Below, piece by piece: positions 20,456-32,979 of a stretch of 64,000 bases of DNA (the stretch's first letter is position 1; each line of letters begins with the position of its first letter). Source of the DNA: Cymodocea nodosa (Eukaryota > Streptophyta > Magnoliopsida > Alismatales > Cymodoceaceae); the NCBI GenBank assembly GCA_036874045.1, contig CM072343.1, positions 13,536,001 through 13,600,000 of the forward strand, read 5' to 3'. The position numbers were made by a program, and so were the translations under genes. The notes under the pieces are model-generated. The model was not told the DNA's origin. It did no database searches and saw only the letters and a program-made list of their open reading frames with translations.

Positions 20456-22239
20456 CTTCCCCCATACTTAAATTTTGCTAGTCCCTTAGCAAACTAAGAT
20501 CTAACTAATTGATCTTTCTAAAGTGCTAGATTTAATTATTCATTTCGCTCTTCTTCAGAATAATAAATTAGAATACTATATAGATATTCTATATGCTTCA
20601 GTAATCTGTTTTAACTTTGTTGTCTCCTCTTCAACCTATAAATTACATACAAAATATATAAGCATCACATAGGTGTTAATTATATTATCATTTTTTTCTT
20701 TTCAGCATCTGTCATCCTAAATTTTCCAATATGATTTCCAGAATAAATTTCAAGTACATATGAATCAAAACACAATCCACTTCAATATGATTAAGACAAG
20801 TAGAATAAAGAATTGTATCTCAAATAAACAACTTCAAAAGTCTAATCTAGATTCATACTTCAGTAATTTTAGATAACAGAAAATATACTCGATTCAAAAG
20901 ATATCTGTATTTCACAAAACACTTGTATCTTTTCAAAACAGTATATGCATATTTGTACTTTTAAAAGTTAATTTGACAAGCTTGAATCATACAAAAGCTT
21001 TCTAGTGTACCCATGTATCGAGCTTTCAGTCAACAATCCCAGATCTGATTAGGATCTTAGGTTGCTAGATTTAAAGAGTCCTTTTTCAGGTCAACAATCC
21101 TTACATATCTATCTGCTCAAGTACAAAAGGCTCGTGATCAAACAAGTCAATAAACTCTCAAAATTTTTCTCTTTTTTTCCTCTTTTCTTTTCTTTTCAAC
21201 ATAGTATATGAACGTATTTCATTAATACAGATGCAATAAAACACAAATCTCGTATATTCCTGCTCTTATTATTTACTGAAAATATGAATCCATATCAATA
21301 AGCTCATACTTTTTCTATAATTTAATAAGATCTACACATAAATCATTCTACAAGTTTAATCAATCAAATTAAATGTATCATTGATCATATGTATTTCCTT
21401 TAATCCAAAAATCAACATTTCAGCTCTTTCAGGATTTCAGATAATTTATTGAGTTTCAGTTAAACATTCTGATTTCTTTTTAAAATCGTGAAATTGTTAA
21501 ACTCATAAATTTCAACAAAAACATAAGATACTATATCTAGATTTGTATGAGTAGTAAAATTAGTAGCATCTTATATAAGGTTATAAATATAACATTTCAG
21601 CAGTTACAGTTTAAAAAAAAGATAACTTTTTTTTTTTTTGCAGTTTCAATTATCGGATAGTTATAGCAACTTCAACTTCCATAGAACTTTTGCAGTACTA
21701 TTTTAATTCTTCTAACTAACAAAATTACATAGCTGTTACTTTAATTATCTCTCCCCCATACCTACATTTTGCATTGTCCTCAATGTAAATGATTTTTCAG
21801 TAAATACAGTAATTGCAGCAGGCATGACTATTATTTCGTTAACTTAACACCTAACTCAACGAACTTAATTTGTTGAGTTAATGAATAACTCCACGAATTG
21901 AGTTTAAATGTAAATTTAGGATAAGTAATTAATTACATACCTTGTTTCATTTGTATCTCCTTCTGTATATTTCGATTTTTGATTCTGAAAAACTTTTCAT
22001 TCATAGATAAAAGCAGAATATATAACAAAATAACATTTAACAAATATTGATAAATCAGTGTCTTGTGTGGAACCCAGGCTCCTATGCCTTTGGCGGCTCA
22101 CAAGCAAGCCAGTTGGTTTCCTATAACAGATACCAACAAACTGGATTGATATTTTTGTTATTTTTTTTTTCTAAAAATAAATGCAGACTACACATAACAT
22201 TAAAAACACAGAATCATACTTTAAAAATATGACTAAAAA
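20456..22239 (-). other. 3' noncoding region of G3, including a block shared with Copia family K
   Basis: From about 20880 to 21600 the sequence matches Copia A (32200-32900) and Copia C (51240-51960) in the same strand, for example AGCTTGAATCATACAAAAGC, CAACAATCCCAGATCTGA, CTCAAGTACAAAAGGCTC and CAGATGCAATAAAACACAAA. From 21745 to 21790 lies the TTGAGGACAATG plus GGGGGAG signature. The conserved 87-base block lies at 22060-22148. No coding frame is supported. Confidence 0.75.
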
Positions 22240-23372
22240 GTAGTAACAAATGGAATAAACGTGTCAGTCCAAGAAAACTTTTTTGGCATAATTCTTCTTG
22301 CTATCAATTTTGTTTCAATGCAGTCTATTTTCTTTTTTAATTTGTAAACTTGCAGTATGTTATCAATACTAAATATAAGTGTATTTCCATTAATGAAATG
22401 AAATGAAATGCAGAAAGAGATCCTCTTATGTTCTAATATAGTGTAGCTGTTTCTATTTCTACATCTATTTCAATATATTCCTCTTCCCACTTCCATTCAG
22501 TTAGGTCTTTTATAATCCATATTTGAAATTTCTTCAATTCATCCCACCATCTTATTAGACATAAAGTAGGATTATCATATTCATTATACCACATTCCCAA
22601 TTGAATTTTATCATATTCTGCAGATGGTGGTTTAGCTATATCACTTGGTATAGGCAATATTTCTATAAAATCATCATAACTGTCTATGCTTACTATGTAT
22701 AAATCAGATCTAAATGCAATTGATATATCTATGACTAGATATATATATCCATCAAGTATGACATGTATGTTGTTAACTAATGATTTCTTTCTTAGATATA
22801 TCATATTGTTTTTAGTCCAAGATCTATTCAGAAAATTATACACACTTAAGCATAAATCTTCATCCCAATTTCCAACAGGTCTTCAATAATATAATTTTTT
22901 AGGAATGGTCGAATTTTTATCAGAAAATATTAAAGCTGACCCACAATTTTCAGTTGGTACTTCATATCTATTGGGCCTTCCTATATTCTATTCTTCTCTT
23001 GTGAGAGGATTTCTAATTAAAATATCAGGTAACAGAATTGCATACCTTGGTTTAGTTCTGTATATAATTAATCCTTCATCCATCCTATAATATGATCTAT
23101 TCCTTCTAATGTATTGGGTGGAATTCCAACAATTTCTTCCATATTCAGATATTCATAGCTAATTGAACTATAATTAAATGACTTCCATAAAAATCCATCT
23201 CTAATCTTAGTCATTTCTACAGCTTGTAGTCCATGAAAATATTTTTCTCTAACAGAGTCTTTAATATCCTTTGATATACAATACAATCTACACAGATCTT
23301 TAGCTAACAAGTTACTTAGTACTTCCCTTAGTGCATCCTGCGGTAATTTCATCAATTCCATCTGTTGTGATT
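22240..23372 (-). pseudogene. F-box protein gene carried by G3 (fossil copy)
   Basis: The start codon is at 23361. The F-box reads LPQDALREVLSNLLAKDL followed by CISKDIKD. The middle keeps EYLNMEEIVGIPPN and PRYAILLPDIL; the C-terminal part keeps ILPIPSDIAKPPSAEYDKIQ, MWYNEYDNPTLCLIRWWDEL and KFQIWIIKDLTEWKWEEEY. It is collinear with G1. A matching splice acceptor ends at 23373. It is broken at a few points. F-box proteins recruit substrates to SCF ubiquitin ligases; what this one would have recognised is unknown. Confidence 0.8.
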
Positions 23373-24966
23373 CTATATGACATAAACAAAAATTAACAGA
23401 GACAAAATTAACATAGCTACTACACATCCTCGTGGAGTTAGGTCATAACTCAACTAATTAAGCTCGTTGAGTTAAGTAATAACTCTACGATACTATTAAC
23501 TATAAGTAAACTTACATTTTATTTATTTTTTTATATTAACTATATTATACATAGTTACTTCAGTTATACTACTTCATTCGGTTACCCTCCTAGAGGAGGT
23601 ATCAATTTCATTAACAGTTCTGTTAATAGGGTTAGGTACTACTTGCATTGACAATCCTCTAGTAGGTCTAACTTCTATTGATTCTTTCTGTCTAAGGGGT
23701 ATATTTCTATTTATATTTTGATTTTGAATTGCAGCATTTCCAAATACAAAATCTAGACAATTGTTTAATTATTTAATTATCTTTTCTAACTTCTCTATTC
23801 TAGATCCTTGTTCAATTAATGCTTCATAATTTATATTCTTGTCATTTATATTTTCTCCTACTTGGAAATTGTTGTTTCTCCAAGATAAATTCGGGTGATT
23901 TCTCCAATTAGGGTTATACAAATTTCCAAAGTTATTTTTTTGGTTTCTAGCATAAATAATATCTTAGTCATTAACGTTTGCACTTTTTTCTACTAGTTTC
24001 TGATTTAATGATAACTCTTCTTTTTTTTTTGTTAATTCAGTTAATTTAACTTCAAGCATAGTGCTTAAATCTATTTCATGCATTCCCCTTGGCAATATTC
24101 TTTTATCTGCAATAACTTCAGCTGAGTTCTCCCATTGTGCAGTTCTTTCTACAAAGCTTTCTAAGTATGCCCATGCTTCTTCAGTACACAATTTTAAAAA
24201 TCCATTATGACAAGTAGATTCTAATAAAGATTTCGTTGAAACATCTATGCCATCATAAATTATACCTATCAATTGTGCTTTACTCATTGCATGATGTGGA
24301 CATTAAGTCAGTAAATCTTTAAATCTTTCAAAATATTTCCAAAATGATTCTCCCTATTTTTGGCTACACATTAATATTTCCTTTTTCTTTTTAATCATTT
24401 GATGTGTTGGATAATATTTTTCCAAAAAAACAGAGCAAAATTCAGTCCATGTAGAAATTGAATCGGGCGACAAAGTATATAACCATCTCTTAGTTGTGTC
24501 TTTTAAAGCAAAAAGGATATATCTAAGTTTAATAGCATCTATACTCATGTTCGGCATTTTCATCATTTGACAAACTTTGTTAAATTCTCTAAGGAAATAA
24601 TAGGCATCCTCTCTTTCTAATCCATGAAAATGTGGCAATTGACTAATATAATTAGATTTCAATTCAAACCTATCTCCCTCAAAGTTTGGCAATCGAATAC
24701 ATTAAGGTTCATCAACTAATTCAGGATACAGAATTTTCCCTAATAGTTTCTCTACTAGAGCAGCCATATCTTCATTCTCTTTTAAAGAAAGATTAGCTAC
24801 ACCCCTAAGGATTTCGTTAAAGTCCAATTCAGAAAATTTTCAGTACGTCTTTGTGTTGAATAATCTTGTGTAGGTGTTCTTACTAATCGTTTAGTGCTAG
24901 GAGAACGAATCCATGTGCTCATAAACTCTTAACATAAAATAAGATAGCAGAAGATTAATTACATAC
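23373..24966 (-). other. Candidate intron spanning gag in G3
   Basis: The donor reads GACTG then GTATGTAATTAATC at 24966 and the acceptor ends CATATAG at 23373. Both sites and their spacing (about 1.59 kb) match G1 (about 1.55 kb). The gag frame is inside and the F-box start codon is 12 bases after the acceptor. Confidence 0.5.
23574..24922 (-). pseudogene. gag of G3 (Athila/Tat-like Gypsy, fossil)
   Basis: The capsid region reads PNFEGDRFELKSNYISQLPH, FHGLEREDAYYFLREFNKV, LRYILFALKDTTKRWLY, TWTEFCSVFLEKYYPTH and MSKAQLIGIIYDGID, with a coiled-coil-like TELTKKKEELSLNQ later on. It is collinear with G1 gag and of similar length (about 450 codons). There is no visible zinc knuckle. No pol follows it; the next frame is the F-box gene. 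A few breaks are present. Confidence 0.8.
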
Positions 24967-25898
24967 CAGTCTGAAGCTTTATATTCAGTAAATAATTGTT
25001 GACGGATGAAGTTGAATAAGCTGCTTCTCCTTCCAATTCCCCAATGAATTTTCTTTTCTCTCACAAGTGCTGGTAACTAGTAAATAACATTCTGTTCTAT
25101 ATTTATAATGCACGTCCATAAAGCAAATGAATCTTGTTGCAAGAACGTGATTTGTAACGTGGAGTATGGTTCCTATTTTTATGGTACGTGTGCCACTTCT
25201 AATTTGAAATTTCAGTAACCGCTAGACCCACGAAGTTTCGTTCGTTGCTAAAAGAATAACCGTTTAGCTTAATCCATGAACTAACCTCGTTGAGTTAGAG
25301 ATAACTCAACGGAATAGCTTCGGTTACTGTTGCAAACTCCACGGACTAACCTCGTCGAGTTACAGATAACTCAACGGAGTGACCTTATATTATATTATTG
25401 ACCTCGTAGAGTTAAGGTTAACTCAACAGACTTACTTCATTGAGTTAACACTTAACAGATTTTCTAAACTTACTCCTCATATATACTTTTTTGCTCTCTT
25501 GCATTTTTCCTACTTAAATAAAGTTAAATACATGTCATTAATGCAACATTCTAATTAAAGCTCATTTAAATCTGAACATTATATAAATTTTTAACTTGCA
25601 GTTCATTTCATGTTATGCAGAATTTAAATTTTTCATTGCAGCATGTAGATATTTTCAGGCATTAATTAGTTGCTGTGCCTTTAATCTTGTCATTTAGCAA
25701 ATTTGCATATCTTTTAAACAATCTTGCATTTTGTTCAAACCATTATATAATATTCAATATAGTTCATCCATTTCATCATTCTCAAACACGAATGAAAAAT
25801 ACATTTGAAAAACATACATTCATTAATATGAATAGTATACATTACAATAACTCAGATATTTTTCATACAAATGTACACAAGTAGACGAACAATACAAT
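24967..25898 (-). other. Leader region upstream of gag in G3
   Basis: It matches G1 6976-7926. It holds a TATAAATA box on the minus strand (about 25099-25108). Hairpin words occur at 25280-25440, including CGTTGAGTTA, a 4-base loop, TAACTCAACG at about 25288-25311. No gene is seen. Confidence 0.55.
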
Positions 25899-26166
25899 TT
25901 AATCTCTTCTCCTAAGTTCATCTACTTCCTTCTGGAGTCTTTCTACTTGTTGCTCTAATAGGTTAATTCTTTCTACAACTCCTGTAACTCCTCCAGAAGG
26001 TTCAGCAATTTCTGCAGCAGCATAGTTTCGGTACTCTTTCACTAAAATGATTCTTGATCTTATCCTTTTGGATGCCCATTTCGTGAAATCAATACTATCC
26101 ACCATCAGTAGTGGAATCAAATCTCCATAAAATAATTTATTCTTTACTACTTTCAGCTTGGAGATA
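25899..26166 (-). pseudogene. C-terminal end of the G3 accessory frame (fossil)
   Basis: The segment encodes VDSIDFTKWASKRIRSR and then a coiled coil ending VERLQKEVDELRRRD. It is the continuation of the frame at 39525-41449, interrupted by Copia B: the sequence left of B (TTGGAGATAAATAC) and right of B (TTTGTACCAATTAATTTG) correspond to adjacent sequence in G1 around 8185-8215. See the entry at 39525 for the family. Confidence 0.65.
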
Positions 26167-26171
26167 AATAC

Positions 26172-26544
26172 TGTTGTGTAGAAAGATCAAACAAACGTGG
26201 AGCATCTAGGGGTGGCGTGGAGAAGAGATCTGCGTGGAAGAGGGGATTGCGAGTGGGGAATTCGAAGAACAACAAATTTATGTGGTTCCCCAACACGGGT
26301 ACATCCACGAGTGATCAATCTATCACGATTCCTTGCTGTATGGTTGCTGGTACAAAGAAGGGGGAGAACGAAATCAAGGGATGGTTTGGCATGGCATCCC
26401 TTGGACATGGATGACCCCTTACATATAGAGGGGCAACGGTTGGTGATACCCAAAAGACAAGTTTGCCCCTATACAAATTATCAAAGAAATACAACCATAT
26501 TCAATGACACATACATATACTTGATGGAAGACACACGCATCACA
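26172..26544 (-). mobile_element. 3' LTR of Copia B
   Basis: The LTR reads TGTGATGCGTG ... ACACAACA on the minus strand. It is more GC-rich than its surroundings. Long open frames on both strands here (for example 26187-26453 and 26197-26580) are by-products of that composition and recur in the other LTR. Confidence 0.92.
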
Positions 26545-26612
26545 AATCTCCACCTTGTCTTTCATCAATCTTCACTATGAACAAATGATAGATCACCAAG
26601 ACCCAGCGTGGG

Positions 26613-29600
26613 TCAGCAGCAGTAATAGACGTTCAGTAAGTCCAAGCAATGCTTGAACTTGCTTTCAACAACGCCCTTTGTAAACATATCAACTGGATTG
26701 TCCTTTGTGTTGACCTTCATAATCTTTATCCTGTCTTCTTTCCTAAGGAAGTGATACTTAACATCCATATGTTTAGTTCTATCATGAAAGACATTATTTT
26801 TGGAGAGACAAATAGCGCTAAGACTATCACAGAAGATATCATCTTTATCAATGCACCAACCAAAGTCTCCAAGTAAGCCTTTCAACCAAATCCCTTCCTT
26901 TGCAGCTTTTGTCATAGCCACATATTCAGCCTCAATTGTGGATAGAGATACCGAAGGCTGAAGAGTTGATTTCCAACTCACAATAGAACTTGCAAATGTA
27001 AAGACATAACCAGATAATGATCTCCTTCTGTCAACATCACCTGCATAGTCTGAGTCTGTATAACCAGCCATAGTACAACCCTGATCTGCTGCATACATCA
27101 AGCCAACACCTGGAGTTCCTTTCAAATATCTGAATATCTTTTTAACTACTTTCTAATGTTCCCTGCCCGGATTGGACATGAACCTACTAACAACACTCAA
27201 AGGATATGCCAGATCAGGCCTAGTGCATAGCATAGCATACATAAGACTTCCAACTGCCTGTGCATAAGGAACTCGCTGCATATCAAGCTTTTTAGAATCA
27301 GTTTGTGGACACATCGCAGATGACAATTTGACATTTCTGTCATAAGGTGTGCTAATGGCTTTGCATGAAGCCATACCAAATCTGCTAAGGATCTTCTCAA
27401 TATACTTCTGTTGATTCAAAAACAGCTTACCAGAATTTCTTTCACACCTAATCTCCATTCCAAGAATTCTATCAACTGGACTAAGATCTTTCATTTCAAA
27501 TTCTGATTTTAATGAGTCCTTCAGCTCCTGTATCACTTCGATATTCTTCGTAGCTATAAGAATATCATCAACATACAATAACAAATAAACATGTGTACTC
27601 TTATCAAGAGTTTTAACATATACACATGAATCATAGTTGCTGCATCTAAAACCAACTTTAACTATAAAGGCATCAAACCTTTTGTACCATTGGCGTGGTG
27701 ACTTTTTAAGTCCATACAAGGACTTATTTAATTTGCACACCCAATCATATTTACCTTTCACCACAAACCCTGTTGGTTGTTCCATCCAAATATTTCCTTC
27801 CAACTCACCATGTAAGAAGGCCGTCTTTACATCTAGTTGTTCCAATTCTAAATTCTATGCTGTAGCAATGGATAACAAAATTCTAATAGATGTATGACGT
27901 AGAACAAGAGCAAATACCTCATTGAAGTCAACTCCTTCTCGTTGTGAATAACCTTTGGCGACTAATCTTGCCTTGTGCTGCACACTTGCGTTGCCTTGAG
28001 TCACAATTTTCTTCTTATAGACCCATTTGCAACCAACAATATTTGTGTTCTTTGGACGTTTCACTAGTTCCCAAGTCTTGTTCTTATGGAGAGATTGGAG
28101 TTCCTCCTCCATAGCAGACATCCAAAGACCAACTTCTAAATCTTTCATTGTAGCTTCATATGTAGGTGGATCAACAAAATCCTCCACCTCAACTGCTACC
28201 TGTAAGGCAAAAGCAACCAAACTGTCGTAGCCATATCTAATTGGAGGTCTAACGTCTCTTCTAGGACGATCTTTGCCAATGGTTCTAGGTAGTGGTTGCT
28301 CCACCTCTTCCTCCTCAACTTCATTTTCTTGAGTTTCAAATGAGATTTCTCTAATTTCAACTTGATCAGTGATAGGCGGCTGCTGTGCGTCATCTATCTC
28401 CATCTGTTCAGGAAGGGTGTGCTCAATTTCTAATGTTTCACCTGCTAGTTTATCTGTTGCCTACAAAACAGAATTTTCATCAAAAGTAACATCACGGCTA
28501 TATATTACTTTGTGAGATTCAATATCATATATCCTGTATCCCTTTACACCAACACCATAGCCCACAAATATGCCTTTCTTGGCGCGTGGTTCTAGCTTGC
28601 CATTGTTCACATGATAGTAAGCTGGACACCCGAAAATTCTGAACTTTGAATAACTAGCATATCTTTTTAACCATACCTCAAGAGGTATCTTCCCATCTAA
28701 GGCACTAGAAGGGGACCTGTTCACTAGATAGGAAGCTGTGTTAACAGCCTCTGCCCAAAACTTCTTACTCAAACCTGCATGAGACAGCATACAACGTGCC
28801 ATTTCTAGGAGTGTTCTGTTCAATCTTTCAGCCACTCCATGTTGCTGACGGGTATACCTGACAGTGTTATGCCGTGTAATGCCTTCATCTTTACAAAAGT
28901 TATCAAATTCTTGAGAACAAAACTTAAGACCATTATCAATTCTAAGATATTTTACCTTTATGTCTGTTTGGTTTTCTACCTACTTCTTCTAATGCTTGAA
29001 GCAAGAAAAAACTTCACTTTTGTGTGTCAAAAAGAAAACCCAGTTCATCCTTGAATGACAGTCAATGATAGAAAGAAAATATCTGGAACCTGCAATAGAA
29101 CGCTGACGTGAAGGCCCCCAACAATTAGCATGAATATAATCAAGAACTCCCTTGGAGCTATGCTGCCTACGTGCAAATGACACTCTTTTCTATTTGCCAA
29201 AGAGACAATGCTTGCACATGTCAATACAAGCAACCTTGTGCCCATCAAACTTGCCCAAACTACTCAATTTCTGCATTCCTTTCTGCCCCAAATGACCCAT
29301 CCTTGAGTGCCACATGACAGAAAAATCCTACTGACCAGATATAGCTAATGTAGCTACGCCAACAATTGGAGTGCCCTGCAAAATGTATAAGGGACTAGAT
29401 ATGGTTCCCTTCATAACAACTAACGAGCCTTTCAGTATGCTGATCTTCCCCTCACCACCTATATATCTATAACCCTTAGCATCAAGGGCCATCAATGAGA
29501 TCAGACTTTTTCCAAGCTTTGGGACGTGCCAAACATCCTCCAGAATTCTAACTGTGCTATCATGCAGTTTAAATTTTATAGTGCCCACACCAACTCTAGA

Positions 29601-29850
29601 ACACACATCATCATTGGCCAAAGTCACTTGACCACCCTCCACCTACTCGTAGGTGTCAAAATACTCCCTAGTAGCAGTCATATGATGTGAAGCTCCTAAG
29701 TCCATAATCCACTGATCATCAGAATAGGCACTGTAACAAATTGTAAGAGAAAAGTCATCACTTAACGCAGAACTAGTTTCTGCCACAACAGCCTTTCCTT
29801 TGTTCATAAGCTTGGGACAATGTGATTTCCAATGTCCTTTCTCCTTACAG
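26613..29850 (-). pseudogene. Copia B pol: zinc knuckle end, protease, integrase, RT, RNase H (fossil)
   Basis: From high to low coordinates: half of a CCHC knuckle (KGHWKSHCPKL, about 29800-29845), a protease-type DLGASHHM (about 29690), and the GAG-pre-integrase zinc region (WHSRMGHLGQKGM). The integrase follows, with LDYIHANCWGPS, a SRDV-type C-terminus and GCPAYYHV. The RT shows LDVKTAFLHGELEGNIWMEQ, LYGLKKSPRQWYKRFD, the LLYVDDILIA box (about 27563-27592) and DRILGMEI. RNase H shows SLSTIEAEYVAMTKAAKE and KHMDVKYHFLR. The motifs point to the Tork/Tnt1 branch of Copia. Element A separates gag from this segment. Several breaks are present. Confidence 0.88.
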
Positions 29851-29855
29851 TAATG

Positions 29856-31605
29856 TGTAGGATCATATGGCTACACAAGAGTGGGGTGAATTGTGTATTT
29901 TTAATATTTTCTGAAATATAATTGAAACTTTAAAACTCAAATGCAAGTCGAGAAATTGTTTTCATAAAATCATTTTTATTCAAGGTTTCAATTACAATAT
30001 ACAATTCAATTCTCCTTAGAAATTGTAGATGCAATTTTATTTCGATACCATGTATCATCTAAACAATTTCATAACTACAAACAGAGAAAACTAATTTGCG
30101 GAATTTAAAACTTTTCTCCCTGTTTGAGATCTTTCTTCTTCTTCTTTTTCTTCTTCAGCAATTCTTCAGTGACGAATATCTTGTCTTTTCATGCTTCACC
30201 GAATTTGCTTTCTTCTGATACTTCAAATCTTCAGTGACGAAAATCTTACCTTTTTAAGCTTCACTGAACTTTCTTCCACTTGAGAGATTTTTCCCGAAGA
30301 GGTGTTTTTGATCCTTGAAAAAGATTTTTCTTTTGGTGTGCAGGGATGGTTTGATCCTTGAAAAGATTTTTCGTTTTCTATGCAAGGATAAATTGATCAA
30401 CGAGAATTCTATGCCTTTTATACTGTATCTTCATTTCATGCATATCCTTCACGTTTAACCACTACTAGTTTTCCACTTCTCCACGTCTTTTCTTTTTCCT
30501 TCATCGAAATACACACGTTCTAACCCACGTTTATATTTCGAATTTTCTCTAATCATCAGTCCTGGATCTCTGAAAAATTTCCTGAAAATAAACTTTCTCG
30601 TCCAAAAATTTTTCATTAGTGTAATAAGAAGTCGTTACTTTAATGTTAACTAAACGAGTAACACAAGTATATATATATAACTTAACGTTTCTAACTTAAC
30701 GAGTTCACCATGTGCTATTTCACGTGACAAGTACTGTAGCTAACTCAACGAACTAAGTCTGTGGTGTTATGCTAACTCAACGAACTAGCTTAACCTTTCT
30801 TTCGGAAGGTTAAACGATAACTCACCGAAAATAGTTTAAGTTTCGGATAGTTACGACTGTAAGTCATCGAAAAACTCTTTATATTATAAAACTAGTGAGA
30901 CGTGTCAAGACCTGAAAACATGACTTAAGTTACCTTTCAGATAGTTACGACTGTAAGTCTCCGAAAAAACTTTAACTCACTGATTCAATAAGAAACAAAT
31001 GTTTTTATAATAAGAATTTTACCACGTGCAAAAATAACAACTTAAGTTTATAATGCTAACCTAACGCATTGCCTTAGTGTTCAATATAGCAACTCAACGC
31101 GTTTAGTTATGTTAACTTAGCGAGTTAAACATGTGCACCTCACGTGATACAATACAACATTCGTAACTTATAATTTCACCACATGTATAACACTAACTTA
31201 ATGAGTTTGTCTCTTCTTTTACTCACTAACTTAACGAGTTATCATGTGACCTATTTTAACCTTTAAGCCTCTAACTTAACGAGTTCTCACGTGACCTCTA
31301 TACAAACAAAACTCTAACTTAACGAGTTGTCTAAACATGCACTGTTCATGATACAGAATATATAACATTAAAACATATCATGCTTTTCAATAAAAACACA
31401 CGTTAACTTAACGTTTAGCTAAATGGGAAATTAATGCAACGAAATAACTAGTTATTAACTTCAGATCCAATACAGACAAGTATTTATATCAGTAAGCTTT
31501 TTCTATATTAATTGATGATTTTAATTTCTTTTCACAAGCAATAGTAATTGAGGAAATATGATTATTTTCAATCAGCACACATCATCAAAACAAAAATACT
31601 CAACA
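29856..31605 (-). mobile_element. 3' LTR of Copia A
   Basis: The LTR starts TGTTGAGTATT and ends CCTACA on the minus strand. A TATA box lies at 30414-30422 and the tandem stem-loops just below it. The U3 part has many GTTAACTTAACGAGTT words and CACGTG. The adjoining AATCTCCCCCTTTTTGATG at 31606 is the reverse of a purine tract. Confidence 0.92.
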
Positions 31606-32979
31606 ATCTCCCCCTTTTTGATGGTGACAAAATCATATTAAATCAATTATGAAATATGTTTAACTCAACAAAGCACCTTCGTTGGGTTAACTTTTAATTC
31701 AACAAACTTGTTTGTTGACTTAAGTTCACTTAAGCTTATTTCGATTGTTTCTGTAAATTTTACCTCTCAGAACTAAAACTCTCAGATGTCAATAATTATA
31801 TAAGTATCAGTTTTCTAATTATCATCTGTCAGATTACAATAACCATTTCAATAGCATCTCCTTTTATAATATATATATGCAATTAAGATCATAATCATCT
31901 TTTTATAATATTTCTCCCCCTTTTTGTCATTAATCAAAAAGATAATTACAGAGAATATATATATATATATAAGAGATATAATTACAACAACTCTTTTTGT
32001 AAACAAGAATAATAATTGAAGACATTTACAGAAAAATGTATTGTTCAATCAAATCAAACAAATAATACAAACATTACATTTTGTATTCAGAAACAAACAA
32101 AAACAGTTATCAACCCCTCCTAAGTATATCACTTATAGCATTACATATTTTATCTCCAAGATGCCTAATATCATTTCTAATGTCGTATTGGTATAAACTA
32201 TATGCGATTCAAAGATATCTGTAATTAATGAAACAACTTTTTCTTTTCAAAACATTAAATATTGATAATTTTCTTTAAAAGTTAGTTTGAAAAGCTTGAA
32301 TCATACAAAAGCTTTCTAATGTACCCGTGTAATGAGCTTTCAGTCAACAATCCCAGATCTGATCAGGACCTTAGGTTGCCAGATTTAAAGAATCCTTTTT
32401 CAAGACAACAATCCTTACATACTTATCTGCTCAAGTACAAAAGGCTCATGATCTAACTGATCAATAAACTCTCAAAGATTTTTACTTTGTAAGCACTTTT
32501 CATTTTAAGCACAGTATATATGTATTCCATTAATACAGATGCAATAAAACACAAATCTCATACAATTTTACTTCTATGATTGTTTTGGGAATATGAATCA
32601 GTTTCAATAAGCTTATACTTTTGATTAACAGTTTATGATGAGTTACATATAACTTATTCTACAAGTTTAATCAATTAAGTCAAATTTATGCATGATCATA
32701 TGCATTTTCCTTGATTCAAAGAAAACATTTAATCAAAATTTCAGAATGTCAAAAGTATTTAATGTTTTTCATTTACACTTCCACTTAAAATCCTAAAAAC
32801 TATTAAAATTGATAAACTACTTAAAATCAATAAGATACTACTATGATTTTACAATAAATACATAGTATCTTAAGCAGCAATTTAGATATTACTTTAGATA
32901 TTTATAATAAGTATATAATATCTATGAGGTGAACAACATCATCAATAATATTTATCTTTTTATGTGGAGTTTAAGCATT
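31606..32979 (-). other. 3' noncoding region of Copia A with the block shared with G3
   Basis: It begins at the purine tract (31606-31622). From about 32200 to 32900 it matches G3 20880-21600 over most of its length. The accessory frame that C carries between this block and the LTR is not present here. No coding frame is supported. Confidence 0.75.

Noticed and set aside
24967-25898. A hidden 5' LTR between accessory frame and gag of G
   Set aside because: There is no TGTTTAG start, no primer site next to gag, and no alignment by eye with the three G LTRs.
26187-26580. Overlapping frames on both strands, up to 127 codons
   Set aside because: They fall inside the 373-base LTR of Copia B and recur in its second LTR at 39162-39428. 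Their length is a composition effect.
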